A stretch of 64,000 nucleotides of DNA. It comes from Erythrobasidium yunnanense (lineage: Eukaryota > Basidiomycota > Cystobasidiomycetes > Erythrobasidiales > Erythrobasidiaceae). The stretch's first letter is position 1. Every line of letters starts with the position of its first letter. The position numbers and the translations under genes are program-made. Positions 45,685 to 58,389 of this stretch are shown here, one piece after another. The stretch lies in contig BCJC01000007.1 in the NCBI GenBank assembly GCA_001600175.1, forward strand, positions 954,115 to 1,018,114. Reading direction: 5' to 3'. A model generated the notes under the pieces. The model was not told the DNA's origin. It worked only from the letters and a program-made list of their open reading frames with translations, and ran no database searches.

Positions 45685-47300
45685 ATGACCAGCGGTCTCA
45701 GTCTCGCCAACGACAAGTTCCAGTGCCAAGCTGTCAACGTACGTATGCGAAGCACCAGTGACTGGACTCATATCACATAAGGATATCTTTTGCCCCCAGC
45801 TTAATACACGATCAACTCCTAGTGCCAGCAGGACAAAGACGCTCGGCTGCAATGCTCCAGGTGCTTCGCTGCGGCCCTCGTAGGCGGTACCTACTGCAGT
45901 CTTGTGTGGTATGTTTCTCTAGGCTCTGTCATCCTGCTGGCTGTGTGGTATTGCGTCTTACTGAGGATCTCTCGATGTGATCAGTCAGAAAGAGCACGCA
46001 AGTCCGAACAAAACAAACCGTCTATGATGCTGAAGCTGACAACAGCAGAAAGTGGGCAGAGCATAAGCCATACTGCGAGGAGATACGGGCTGTTTTCGAA
46101 AGTCTGCCACCTGAAGTTCGCCCGGTCAACAGGACCTTGGTACGCCCTAGCTCAGGGACGACGTTTTGAGACAAGTCTGAGTGGGTTTCCTTTTCAGCTA
46201 CGCTGGATAACGAAAACTTGGCAGATGTCGACCGAAGTGGGCATCTCAGCTCTTGATCTAGTCAACTTCCCCGAGAACGCGGCCAAGTTCTATGTTCTCT
46301 TTGAGCTTCTTTGCACCACGAAAGAGGTCAGTGTCGTGGACATCAAGATCCGGAACATCCTAGAACTCCCAGCGATGACACAAGCTGTCCGGGTCGAGCA
46401 GGATCAGGAAGCTAGGTATGTAGCGAGCGGTGTACAGTCTGTACGAAGCTGAAACCGACTCGATCAGATCTATCACACTCTCTGCATTGGCATACGTCGT
46501 ATGTTTCACGCCAATGACGAAGAGTCAAGATAGTCTGACACTTCTGCCGGATTCTGCTCTACGTGAGTGAATTCCCTCGCCGTCAATTGATTGGTACCGA
46601 AGGGTCTGAGTTTCGGCCTTTCTTTTGCTTAGCTGGACGGATAATGCCCATCAGGTACGGAGCTGGTGAACTCCACATTCGACGCCTTTGGGGCATGCCG
46701 ACCCTGAACTGGAGAGAGAGGTTCATGGCGTACGCTGGTGGACGGGATGTGCCTCCTGAGAACCTACAAGCTAGTCCGGTGGCTTTGCGGCAGCCGTTCT
46801 GCTTGGAAAGCGACAGGGTTAACATGACTGGGTATATTACACCGCACTTCGATGCCCTGAAGGCTGCATACCTCGAGACGATGGTACGTGTTGGGCGCAG
46901 CGCCAAGGACCACGTTCTTCTGGTCTATATCGCCAAGGCGGCCGATTATGTCTTGACTGGCTCTTTCGAAGCGATCTCTGCCGCACATTATGCCATCGAG
47001 GACAACCTTCCAGTCGTCCATGAGACGAGGAAGCACTTTGGCGCAGCTCGTCCGCTGATCATCGTCAACGTAGTGAGATCAGCTTTCTCCACCAGCCCGC
47101 CTATCGTCATTACTGCAGATATGATCGCCTGTTGCGATCGTATGGAGCTCAGTAAGCGAGACGAGACGGAGTGGAAGAGGACTTTGCTGTCCAAGATGAA
47201 TGGCAGGAAACTGGTGAATTCGGCACCGGAGGAAGCAAGCCGCGACCGAGGGTTTAACGCCCATTACGAGCTCGCACACAACGTATATGCAGGATGCTAG
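45685..47300 (+). CDS. MYND-finger family copy F, uncharacterised, fewest introns
   Basis: Six exons: 45685-45738, 45823-45908, 46046-46139, 46198-46415, 46468-46562 and 46633-47300, giving 404 residues. The finger is CQAVNC, LQCSRC, TYCSLVC-RK and WAEHKPYC. Two residues between Cys and Trp are missing compared with the other copies. Both the microexon intron and the last intron of the family are absent. Family blocks are kept: VGISALDLVNFPENAAKF, GELHIRRLWGMPTLNWRERF, KDHVLLVYIAK, FEAISAAHYAIEDNLP and KMNGRKLVNSAPEEA. It is separated from copies C-E by the phosphatase gene. Function unknown. Confidence 0.8.
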
Positions 47301-47557
47301 CGTCTGAAAGAGGACTCAAGGGGAATGGAAGCTTCAGCTCGTATGTACGTTGACATCTGGCCATAGCTAGCTGTAGAATTTTGTAAGGGCTGTGCTTGCA
47401 AAGGTCGCCAACTTGTAATCTTATTGTTGCGTACGTCTAGCTTGTCTGCAAAGCCAGTCTTGTTCTACCTTTCCTCCGAAAACAACAATCAACGCGTCGG
47501 TTGCCCGTACCTTGCCTGCTTACTCTTACGCCTCAAATTAGACATCATACTTCTACA

Positions 47558-49579
<2,022 letters not shown>

Positions 49580-50039
49580 TTGTTCTGCGCTTGGCCGCCC
49601 TGATACCCTTCTTCGTTTACGCAAGCCTCACTGTCGTCGCAATCCTTGCATTGTGTCAGTATGCATATGTACTAGTATCATCAATGCAATGCACGCATTC
49701 ACTGGAAAGTGTCGTTGCAGTAAGCTACTTGAGCTTTCTATCATAGTCACTAAGACTGCTCGTATCGGACGTCTAATGTGTACACCAGGCTATGTCTAGG
49801 GAGGGAAGTGTCCTTGATATGAGATGAGGTATTCACAGAATGTCCTTGGGGAGAATGAGCGGTTTGCTGAGCTAGTCTGGCGGACTCAGTAGCTGTGTAG
49901 AGGGGGAAGGAACTCGCAGAGTATGGAGCCTGTGCACTGTTGGAATTCCAAGAAACGTTAGCATTGATAATTGCCATCTCTGCATTCACGCGTTACTTAC
50001 ACAGGCTTGAGAAGGAAAAACACCAATGACTGCTTCCGC
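49580..50039. other. Convergent intergenic region, no gene seen
   Basis: About 460 bases between the 3' ends of YPK1 and the first secreted-protein gene. Nothing further recognised. Confidence 0.5.
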
Positions 50040-50631
50040 TTACTGCACGTCGCAGGTATGGAAGTCGCAATTGGATGCTCCGTCGTTGTACATGAGGAAG
50101 TAGTAGTTTGATGCCGCATTGACGAGCGTTTCAGGTTCGCTGTCCCAGATCGTGCATTGCCCGGAGGAACTATCGAAGGTCGCTGAGTAGCAGTTTGCAT
50201 TATTGTCGCAATATGTCTGGCATGCACTCCACGATGCTACTATGTCAGATGAAACAAACATGGAAGCGGGATCCTCATATGTAGCGATCGTGTTGGCGTA
50301 TCCGTTGTAGCTGCATCCGCAGGAAGCACCGGGGTGGACGAGAACGTGAGGATCGCTGGTCGCTGATGCTCGTGGACGAAGAGCTGGAAGACAGATTATA
50401 GACATGTCAGCCAAAAGTACTCACGACCGAGCCTTTGAGCCGGTTAAAGCGCGACTCACCACGTCGCATACGGACATCGTTCTTCACCATTGGCTTGGGA
50501 GGGAGACCTCTTGCAAAGCGTTGTGCATTTGTACCGGTATGCTGGCCTTTGAGCGCGTGAGAAGCTTCTACTGAAACGAAAGCGAGAGTCGCTGCTGCTG
50601 CGGCCGCAATGAGGGAGATGAAGGACTTCAT
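50040..50631 (-). CDS. Secreted cysteine-containing protein with RGLPP motif, paralogue 1
   Basis: Exons 50631-50460 and 50383-50040 give 171 residues. A signal peptide (MKSFISLIAAAAAATLAFVS) is followed by NAQRFARGLPPKP, a motif found after the signal in many fungal secreted proteins, and by a basic MRRG that may be a Kex2-type site. The C-terminal 100 residues form a small domain with six cysteines or more: SCGCSYNGY, WSACQTYC, NCYSATF, GQCTIWD and NCDFHTC. The spacing around C-x3-C and the C-x-W-x-x-E tail resembles PAN/apple-like folds, but this is not certain. The adjacent gene is a paralogue. The leader is CT-rich with CATAAAG about 70 bases before the ATG. Confidence 0.78.
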
Positions 50632-51407
50632 TGTGATGTGTTGAATGAAAGTGGGTTCTGCTGGTGTGAGACGTGTGTGGTGCTGGGCGAGCGTGAAGAA
50701 GTTGGCTGGTCTTTATGCAGGAAAGGGTAGGGATATGAAGGTATGCAGAGACAGGAGGGAGAAGAAGCTGCTGAATGAGAGTGCTGGGAAAAGCTTGAGG
50801 AAAGGTGGATTTTGTTGGAATAAGTGAACAGACGAGGGAGATGGAAAAGCTTGGATGAAAAGCGACAGATAATGCGGCCGCCGGGTCGATGTCTCAGTCT
50901 CGTGTTATTCACGTCTTTGTTCGCATGCCTTGGTAAGTTACATGAGCTCTTTGCTGAGGAATGGCAAGTCATGCCTTGGAAGATCATGCCTTGTTGACAC
51001 AAGGTCTACGCGCAATTCATCCGCGAGAATAGGAGCAGGCGCCAGGCACGTTCTGCGAGAGTGTGTAAGGACGCGTTGCTACAGCTGTGTTTCTAGTTCT
51101 CTATATGCTACATGATCGAAAGTCATTTGCTTGATCGGACAGCTCGTTTTTGACGGAAGGTATAGAGCTGCGAGGAAGGAACGAAAAAGCTTGCAGGAAA
51201 GTCGTAGTTCGCGAAGCGAAGTTCTATCTGATGTCCAAGGAGATGGTAGAGGTCTGAGAATATTGGAGTACGGATGCCTCTCGGGCGTGCCCGATAGCTT
51301 ATAGTTAGCGAGCCTCTAAGATCACGACGTGATACCAAGAAGGCGCTTACACTGTGATGCATGAACAATGCTGGGAGTAGCTGCATCCAGGTTTTCGCCT
51401 TCTTTCC
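50632..51407. other. Intergenic, no gene seen
   Basis: About 775 bases between the two secreted-protein genes. The half next to paralogue 1 is its pyrimidine-rich leader and promoter as read on the minus strand. Longer minus-strand frames there reflect this bias. Confidence 0.5.
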
Positions 51408-52212
51408 TCATTGGATGCCACAGCTCCTATAGTCGCACTCCGATGCACCCGTATTGTAGACCGCATACCAAGTGTTCGCGACCAACTTCATATTCCTCTC
51501 CGGCTCGTCATTCCACACCGAACACAATCCCGTCTTCCCATCATACGTGACGGACCAACAGCTCGCATGCTCATCTCCCCACTTCAGACATTCATTCCAA
51601 GAATCTTTCGTCTCACTCGCTTCGAAGTTCGAACTGGGATTTGGATAAACGACGGCCGTATTGGTCATCACGGTATAACTGCAACCGCAGGACCCGCCAG
51701 GTGTAACAACTGATCGAGTCTGCTTCAAAGGCTGGGAAGTCTGGGCAGGTGGCGGCTTGGACGAGGTTGTGCTGGTCGTGCGGGTCGTCGAAGTAGTCGT
51801 CCGCGTTGTCTGAGTGGTGCGAGTCGTTGATGTCGTTTGAGTCGCCCGCGTTGTTGTCTTTTGGGTTGTCCGAGTCGTCTGCGTAGATTGGGTCGATGAA
51901 GAAGAAGAGGTCTCGGTGGGCTGAGTAGGTTGAGGAGGACGAGGAGACTGCCTCGGCCGAATACCTGTTACCTGTATCTTAACACTTTTCAGCTGGAAGA
52001 CAGGCTTATTTCGACATACCGCGCTTGGCATGAGGATCGTTAAAGCGTATCGGCTTTGGCGGAAGCCCCTTTGCGAACCTTTGCGCATTCGTATTGAGTC
52101 CACTCGTATCGATTCTTGCGCCCTTGTGATTGCTACCAGCTTCTACTGGCATCGGGACCGGAATTAAGGCAAGAAGGGTAGCAGCGGCCAGATAGTATGG
52201 GAGAGCCTTCAT
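51408..52212 (-). CDS. Secreted cysteine-containing protein with RGLPP motif and Thr-rich linker, paralogue 2
   Basis: Exons 52212-52020 and 51964-51408 give 249 residues. It has the same plan as the preceding gene: signal peptide (MKALPYYLAAATLLALIPVP), NAQRFAKGLPPKPIRFND, a basic KRG at the exon junction, and a C-terminal domain with matching cysteines (SCGCSYTVM, WNECLKWG, SCWSVTY, GLCSVWNDEPE, ECDYRSC). The intron sits at the same place and phase. The difference is an insert of about 80 residues rich in Thr, Ser, Arg and Pro, likely O-mannosylated, typical of cell-wall spacers. It is probably secreted or wall-bound. Function unknown. Confidence 0.78.
51761..51926 (-). repeat. Thr-rich imperfect coding repeat
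   Basis: Within paralogue 2 the codons for Thr, Gln, Arg and Ser repeat in units such as TQTTRTT and TTSTTRTT. The DNA is built of imperfect ACN ACN CGN units. The repeat is absent from paralogue 1, so it is a recent expansion or was lost there. Confidence 0.7.
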
Positions 52213-52880
52213 AGTTGAAAGTGATAGAGAATATGAAGAGGAGACTGATGGAAAGGCTAACGAGGCGTGAGGGAGGAAGCTGGAAGGGCTAGGAAGAAGA
52301 GGAACAAAACAGTGAGTCGCAGTGTTGTAGGTCGATCCGACTCGTCTAGCACAGATCTCTGCTCGTAAGCAGTCTGACAAACGGACGAGCTTTCGCAAGG
52401 ACCTGTCAGAAGAGGAAGAAGAAGAGCTGGAATCGACAGAAGAGCTGCAAGCGACAGGAGCAGGTTCTGAGCATATTTGTCAAGGGAGCAACACATGGTA
52501 CATCGTTAGTGACCGCTTAGGTTCAAGATTTCAGATTGGGGAAAGGAGTAGATGTTGATCTCGGGCTTGCTGATCTCCGCCGATATCGATGAAGACCAAG
52601 GTTTGAGATTTGTCAGATGGTCTTGCCGATCCGATAACGCTATCGTATCTGACATATACGGCATGGCGTCGCGTTGAAGAGGCAGCTTTCTTTTGACGAG
52701 ATTCTTCAAGCTGGCCAGATTATCGCAAGACAATGGCAGTAAGATGCATCATTCAAGATCTCCTGTATATCCAGCACTTTCTCGTTGTTCCGACTTTGCC
52801 CATTGCTGGATCTGCGAGTCGGAGATGTAGCAAGATGCGCGAGATTTCAACGACGAGATCTCTCTTGGTCCAAGACAATC
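52213..52880. other. Divergent promoter region, no gene seen
   Basis: About 670 bases between paralogue 2 (minus) and RCF2 (plus). A purine-rich plus-strand stretch at about 52215-52460 corresponds to a pyrimidine-rich leader of paralogue 2. No gene recognised. Confidence 0.5.
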
Positions 52881-53917
52881 ATGAAGTTAGGTAGGGAAGA
52901 TGAAATGATTATATCAGGTACATTACTGATAAGAGTGTTACAGTATCTAAGGACCAGCAAGACGCAGCGTCGAGTGCAGCATTGATAGGTGCCCGGCACT
53001 TCGTCATACCCTTATATCATGGCCACTGACAACTATCGAGTACAGGTGGTGCAAAAGGAGGCAGCTTAGGACTCGCAGTGTTGGTCTCTCACATCGTGAA
53101 TACCTCGTCAAAATCTGGACTCAGCTGATCTTCCATCATCCATCCATCCAGTTTCATCCCTTCTTTCTACCTCGTCGGACGGCGGTTTCCAGCTGTCGCA
53201 AATCTCCCTCTTGTTCAGAAAGGCTTCTTGAGCTTGGTAGCTTTCCTCGGAGCTGGCGCAACAAAGTGCGACTTTCACCGTCCGCCGATCTCACTTAGCC
53301 TGTACTAACGGAATCCTTGCAGTGCCGAATTGACATACGAGAAGTACATCAGGAGCGAATGGTCAGGCGCAACTGCAGAAGCGCTGCGCCAGCAAGCGAG
53401 ACAGGAGAGAGATGAATGGGTCAGCATGTCGCCCAAGGAGAAGGCAACGAGATGGGCAGTGCAAAACCGATACAAGATCGTCTTTGGATCGTGAGTGCAT
53501 AGATATCATGCTATCATACAGGGCTGACTGGTTTTGATAGATGGGTCGCATCGATGATCGGATCAGCAGGATTCATTTTCGCAAGAAACCCTACACAGAC
53601 TTTCTCGCAAAAGCTAGTGCAATGGTGAGGTTACTCGTTCCTTCGAATGATGCCAAACTCACCGTCCGATACAGCCGTATGGTCGCACAAGGCGCAACGG
53701 TAGCCGTTCTGATCGCATCAGCCGGTCTCTCGCGTATACAATTCGAAGACCCAATCGAGCAAGCGCAACACGACGAGCAGCATTCATGGGAGCAGATGGT
53801 AAGTCTTTTCATACAGTGGCACAAGCAGCAGCTGACAAATAAAGACAGATCCACACTCCGACCGAGAGAGCACCTCCTCTCGGCTCTGCGCACCAGTCGC
53901 ACGCTCATTCCAAGTAA
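52881..53917 (+). CDS. RCF2: Respiratory supercomplex factor 2 homologue (HIG1 domain)
   Basis: Eight exons: 52881-52890, 52944-52988, 53046-53106, 53152-53265, 53323-53490, 53541-53624, 53675-53798 and 53849-53917, giving 224 residues, the same length as I recall for yeast Rcf2. The spliced start MKLVSKDQQDAASSAALIGG aligns well with the yeast start. Then come GGSLGLAVLV, FYLVGRRFPAVANLPLVQK, AELTYEKYIRSEW, WVASMIGSAGFIFA and the HIG1-like QCRMVAQGATVAVLIASAG. Rcf2 sits in the mitochondrial inner membrane and helps assemble and regulate cytochrome c oxidase in supercomplexes. The first exon is only 10 bases. The donor of intron 3 (GTCAAA) is the least certain site. Confidence 0.85.
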
Positions 53918-54036
53918 TTAGTATAGATGATATAGATGATCTCGACCTTTGGCTGTAGATATGTCGCAGTATATCTGTATTTTATCCATGCGAGATTCCC
54001 CCTTTCCTCTGTTCGCACTTGCCTGTCTTTTGAATC

Positions 54037-55783
54037 ATGATGGACGAAACGAACGATGCCGACTTTGCGAGTGTCGTATGGGATACACCAGCAGATAACA
54101 AGCCCTCCTCGTCATCAGCGGCTCAGAACGAAACAAGTCCGCTAGACAGACGAGCCAGCAGCTCATCCTACAGGAACAGCAACATCGCCGGACAACAGCA
54201 AGGAGTGGGATCCAGTAACAATGCTGGCAATGAAGGATCGCAGCAACCGCCCATCTCTGCGAACGGGAGATACTGGATCAAAGCGAGCGTCAAGGAGCCT
54301 GTAAAGATGCTCGAGGGCACAAAGGACGCTTTCATATCATATTCAGTGACAGGCGAGGTAAGTTTCGCACCAGGTTTTACTGTGCATGCGAACTCCCTGG
54401 CTGATATCCTATGTGCGTATCTGTGCAGACCAACCTCCCGCAGTACTCGTCACCGACCTTCTCGAGCAGAAGACGCTTTCAAGACTTTGTTTTCCTACAT
54501 GATCACCTCATGAAAGACTTTCCTGCATGCGTTGTGCCGCCTCTTCCCGGGAAACATCGCTTGGGTTAGTTCGCGTCTACACCTTGCTCAACTCGTTACT
54601 CTCTGGGCCAAGACCATAATGAGAGACGTTGCTGATCTTGTATATACTGTGTATATGTACAGAATATCTGAAGGGCGATCGCTTCGGACAGGACTTTGTG
54701 GAAAAGCGCAGCCAGGAGTAAGCTTACAACGCTTGATACGCCATCTCAGGCTGCTGACCTTTATCTTTCTCAGCCTCAATAGATTCCTACAACGTTTGGC
54801 AAGGCATCCTACCCTAGCGCGATCTACCCTTCTGCAAGACTTTGCTGAATCGACCGAATGGGTGCGCTTGCTCCTTTAGATCACGGTTCTATAGATGCAT
54901 GCTGACTTGTTCTGATGTTTCCCAGAACATCCGCATGCATCAACACCTCGCCCATCCTCCGCTATCGCCTGAAAATTCTACATCCGGCCCCGCTTCCATC
55001 ATCGACAGCCTTTCCGACACCCTTCTCAATGCCTTTACCAAAGTTCGCAAGCCGGATGAACGTTTTCTAGAAGTTCGAGATAGCTTGGACAAGTTTGAAG
55101 AATCCCTCGTTGCCATCGAGCGCACCGAGTCTCGGATCCGAACTCGTTTAGGCGACTTGGCAAATGACTATGAGGACTTTGCATCTAGTGTCCAGGGGTT
55201 GGGATACCTTGAAAGCGGAATCACCGAGCCTCTGGCGCGCTACGAGCAGTCTCTGCTGGATTTCTCAGCAAGTCTTCGAAGTACGACTTTTGTGTCTACT
55301 GAAGCTTTCTTGAATGAGCTACACTCTTTGATCAACTATGCACATGCGTTCCGAACCCTTCTTAAGCTACGTGATCAGAAACAGCTCGATTTCGAGGAGC
55401 TCTCAGCGTATCTATCGAATCTCTCGAATGAGAGGGATAGGTTGGCGAATGGGTACACGACTGCACAGGGCATCACGAGCTACTTCAAAGAGCGTGTAGA
55501 GACGTTCAGAGGTGGAGATGCGGACGTATCTCGCGAAGGGAAGATGCGGAAATTGGATGGCAAGATTAAGGAATTGCAAGATGCCGTTGGAGCAGCACAC
55601 GATACTTCAGTCGCGTTCGATGACGAGGTGTTGAGAGAACATAGGGTATTCCAAGCTGCGAAGAGGGCGGAGTTGAAGGAGCTGCTCAAGAGCCTGGCGG
55701 ATGGCCATATTGCGCACTATAAGAAGGCTATGGATGATATGCATAGGTGTCAGCCGTATCTGGAGGCTATCCGGGTGTCGTGA
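54037..55783 (+). CDS. SNX4: Sorting nexin 4 / Atg24 (PX and BAR domains)
   Basis: Exons 54037-54357, 54429-54564, 54663-54717, 54774-54861 and 54926-55783 give 485 residues. A Ser-rich N-terminus of about 80 residues precedes the PX domain: SRRRFQDFVFLHDHLMKDFP, VVPPLPGKHRL, EYLKGDRFGQDFVEKRSQ and LARHPTLARSTLLQDFAES. The C-terminal half is helical with a BAR-like pattern (KFEESLVAIERTESRIRTRL). Snx4 binds PI3P on endosomes and drives retrieval to the Golgi and selective autophagy. The stop TGA is within a sequence that also fits a donor (GTGAGT), so the true C-terminus could be extended by a short exon. Confidence 0.92.
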
Positions 55784-56312
55784 GTTCTCTTCAGTAAGTG
55801 TAGCATACCAGACTTGCAGTCACAGCTGTGTTGAGTTTTTCTCGAATGTATCGGTCTCTGCCCAGACATTCCAGTAACAACATGTTTCGCCGATGCGACG
55901 TGTCATCAGTAGCAGTGTACGCGTCGCTGCTTGTTGGCCTTTCGGCGTGTGTTTACTAACTCCGTCCGTCAGCCCTAGTGCCTGGCGATTATGGCGATTA
56001 CGGCATCGGCCTGTCAGCGGACTCGGGTCTTCGATCATCTCCCCAAATCTCACTGAGGAAAGTGAAGGGAGGAGAGAGGGAGAAAGGAAGGGCGGGCTGA
56101 CTGGCGGTGATAACGCCATAAATCAGCGGTTACGGGTGACGGGCGCTCATTACGCAGCGACACAGTCAGTCTTCGGCTCCGAGCTGAGCCATGACTGGGC
56201 GATATAAAGAGGGAGAAGCAGAGCAGCTTGTTGGCTTTCTTCTTCATCAGATTAACAATCCAATCTACTCCAGCCTCAAAGCAATACAATCCAGTTCCTA
56301 GATTCAGCTACC
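55784..56312. other. Intergenic region with promoter of the serine-rich gene
   Basis: About 530 bases. It contains a purine-rich stretch (about 56050-56095), a GC-rich stretch around 56085-56150 and a TATA element at 56203-56208. No coding sequence recognised. Confidence 0.5.
56203..56208 (+). promoter_or_regulatory. TATA box of the serine-rich gene
   Basis: TATAAA lies 110 bases upstream of the ATG at 56313, followed by a CT- and CA-rich leader. Clear TATA boxes are rare in the other promoters of this window and often mark inducible genes. Confidence 0.5.
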
Positions 56313-57065
56313 ATGCAATCTACAATCTCCCTTAGCTTCACCCCGAGCGCAATGTTCACAAGGGCAAAGGGCAAGAAGAGTATCAAACAGAGCAGCAGTC
56401 CAGTGCTAGCTAGCTCTCCCATCTCGACGAGCGATGCTTCAGACAATGAGGACGAGGCATACTTCTCCGACGTGTCGAGCACTTCTTCGCGTGCATCGTT
56501 AGTCGCAGTCATATTCTCTTTAGAGAGAGCACAATTGACATTCAATCACAGATCATCCTCCAGCTCACCCGTCTTGGGCGACTTTACATTCTCAAGCGAT
56601 GAAGAGTTCCAAGACTACTATGCCATCGTGACTGGCCAAGTCTCCGAACAAGCATCTCCATCTACATCATACTCTGCCACATCATCATTATCATCATCAT
56701 CTTCCTTTTCATCTGGCAAACAAAGCAGAAAGACATCGTCGAAGCAGAGCAAGACACGCAAAGGCAGCTCGGCATTCTTTCTCTCCGGCTCCTCATTCTC
56801 TTCCTCTCCTTCACTATCGCCATCTCTAGCATCTCAGAATCCAGAACTGTCTCGCGCGCACTCCAAGCTGTCGCAGAAGTTGCAGAGATTGGCTTCCCTA
56901 TCGTACCAAGCAGAGAAGCAGGAAGAATCATCAGAGGAAGATGTCGACAGCCGATTCGAGAGAGCGCTTATGTTTGCAGAGTGGACGAGGAACGCAAACG
57001 GGCAATGGCAAACTCCAGCTGGTGCGAATGAAACATTGGTCAAGCTTGTCAACCAGGCGCTGTAG
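56313..57065 (+). CDS. Serine-rich low-complexity protein, unknown function
   Basis: A frame of 250 codons starts at 56313. Serine makes up about a quarter of the residues, with acidic patches (DNEDEAYFSD, EESSEEDVD) and basic ones (KQSRKTSSKQSKTRK). A segment from 56498 to 56551 begins GTTAGT, ends CACAG and is exactly 54 bases, so it may be an intron that leaves the frame intact (232 residues when removed). The C-terminal part (SRAHSKLSQKLQRLASL, FERALMFAEWTRNANGQW) could form helices and may be the conserved piece. No known domain. A TATA box lies upstream. Confidence 0.62.
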   Translation: MQSTISLSFTPSAMFTRAKGKKSIKQSSSPVLASSPISTSDASDNEDEAYFSDVSSTSSRASLVAVIFSLERAQLTFNHRSSSSSPVLGDFTFSSDEEFQDYYAIVTGQVSEQASPSTSYSATSSLSSSSSFSSGKQSRKTSSKQSKTRKGSSAFFLSGSSFSSSPSLSPSLASQNPELSRAHSKLSQKLQRLASLSYQAEKQEESSEEDVDSRFERALMFAEWTRNANGQWQTPAGANETLVKLVNQAL

Positions 57066-57593
57066 AAGACGAATAGATTGATGAAGTAGGAGTGCAAGTG
57101 TAGGAATGTCTAGAATCAGATCTAATAGCTGTATCATACCTAATCTCGAAAGCCTAGCGCTCAATCATGTACCATAGCCAGGAATAGTCTAGTGCAAGAG
57201 ACTCGCACACTTCACAACAATAAAGCGATCCTGACTGCCCAATCTGACGAAGTATTATCAGCCAAATTGACACAGTCACAGCTCTTCTTCTCATCAATAT
57301 ATGATCTAAACAAAGCCGTACATTCAATCGTCGAGAGAGCTTTCCTTTTACGTAAAAGAAGAGCATCTATGATCTCGCTACGCTCCATGATGCGGCAGAG
57401 GCACAGCAAAGCGAGCTTTTTCACCTTTAGGGCCATTTCTACACAACCATTTCTACTGTAGCGAACGGTCATTGCGCTTCGCATATATCATTCTACTATA
57501 CACGCTCTCTTTGTACACTCTGGTAGATACGGCTTCTTATTTGTCGTACAAGCAATGTCTCGAGACGTTTTCGAATTGATGCCTGTGAGCGTG
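57066..57593. other. Convergent intergenic region, no gene seen
   Basis: About 530 bases between the ends of the serine-rich gene and the ECM15-like gene. Slightly AT-richer than coding DNA. Nothing recognised. Confidence 0.5.
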
Positions 57594-58389
57594 CTATTGC
57601 TGCTTCGCAGCCGCTAGATACTTCTCCACTGATGACTTCTTGTGCTCATTCGAGCTGTCCTTGTCTATCCTAGTCCCGATACCTACAGAGTTCGCGCATC
57701 TTCAGTTTCGATATGTCGAGACCGGCGAAAGGGCGCAACTTACGAATATCGGTAGCGACTCTTGGGCAGCCCATATCGTGTACTGCTTTCTGTATCAACA
57801 AGTCAGTAATCTGCGTGTGGATGCGCTCCTTTCGAAAGTAGAGACGAACATGACACGCTTCGATGGCCAGCATGACCTCGCTCCATTCGCCTTCTAGGTT
57901 CGTTCCGTATCCACTATTCTTGCTCAGTCTCTCTTGTACGCCATTTATCATGGCTTGCGCTCACTGAAGCTTTTACTTGCGATGTCAGCTTGACTGGCCA
58001 TGCTGAAGATAGGTTCCAGACCTACTTCATACTTGACGCCGCTCTTCTCCAGCACTTTCTGACACTCTGCTATGTATCTGGGTGGGATGCGACAGCGTCA
58101 GAGCGCGTTGATGACTTCGGGCGTAAATAGATGACGGACTTGGTCACGCTAGCTTCTGTGCCCATAGGGATTAGGCTACAAGCATACTATCAGCTACACG
58201 ACAGTATTGTCCCAGTGCACAAGCTCGCACCAAAAGTCGGCTACACATCCTGAACAGGTCTGGGTCGTTCAAGGCCCTCAGCAAGCGAAGTATAGCAAGC
58301 CAAGTAGTACGTACGGAGAAACAGTGATAAACAGATATCAGACTTGGAGTTTTAGCTGGTCAAGATTGGAGATATCTTCGCATACTCAT
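57594..58389 (-). CDS. ECM15: ECM15/MTH1187 family (UPF0045, thiamine-binding-like) protein
   Basis: Seven exons are proposed: 58389-58386, 58249-58231, 58175-58140, 58077-58026, 57918-57850, 57789-57744 and 57682-57594. They total 104 residues, the same as I recall for yeast Ecm15. The spliced protein reads CVADFCLIPMGTEAS, KYIAECQKVLEKSGVKYE, YGTNLEGEWSEVM, CHKAVHDMGCPRVATDI and IGTRIDK, a good family match. Members form tetramers of small alpha/beta subunits, and some bind thiamine-like ligands. Introns after the third and fifth exons start GTCCGT and GTTCGT. The 4-base first exon (ATGA, then GTATGC) is the weakest element; another start upstream is possible. The rest of the model is well supported. 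Confidence 0.75.

Noticed and set aside
50628-51002. Minus-strand frame of 124 codons upstream of the first secreted protein
   Set aside because: Ser/Pro/His-rich translation of a pyrimidine-rich leader, joined directly to the real gene's 5' region; no independent gene signal.
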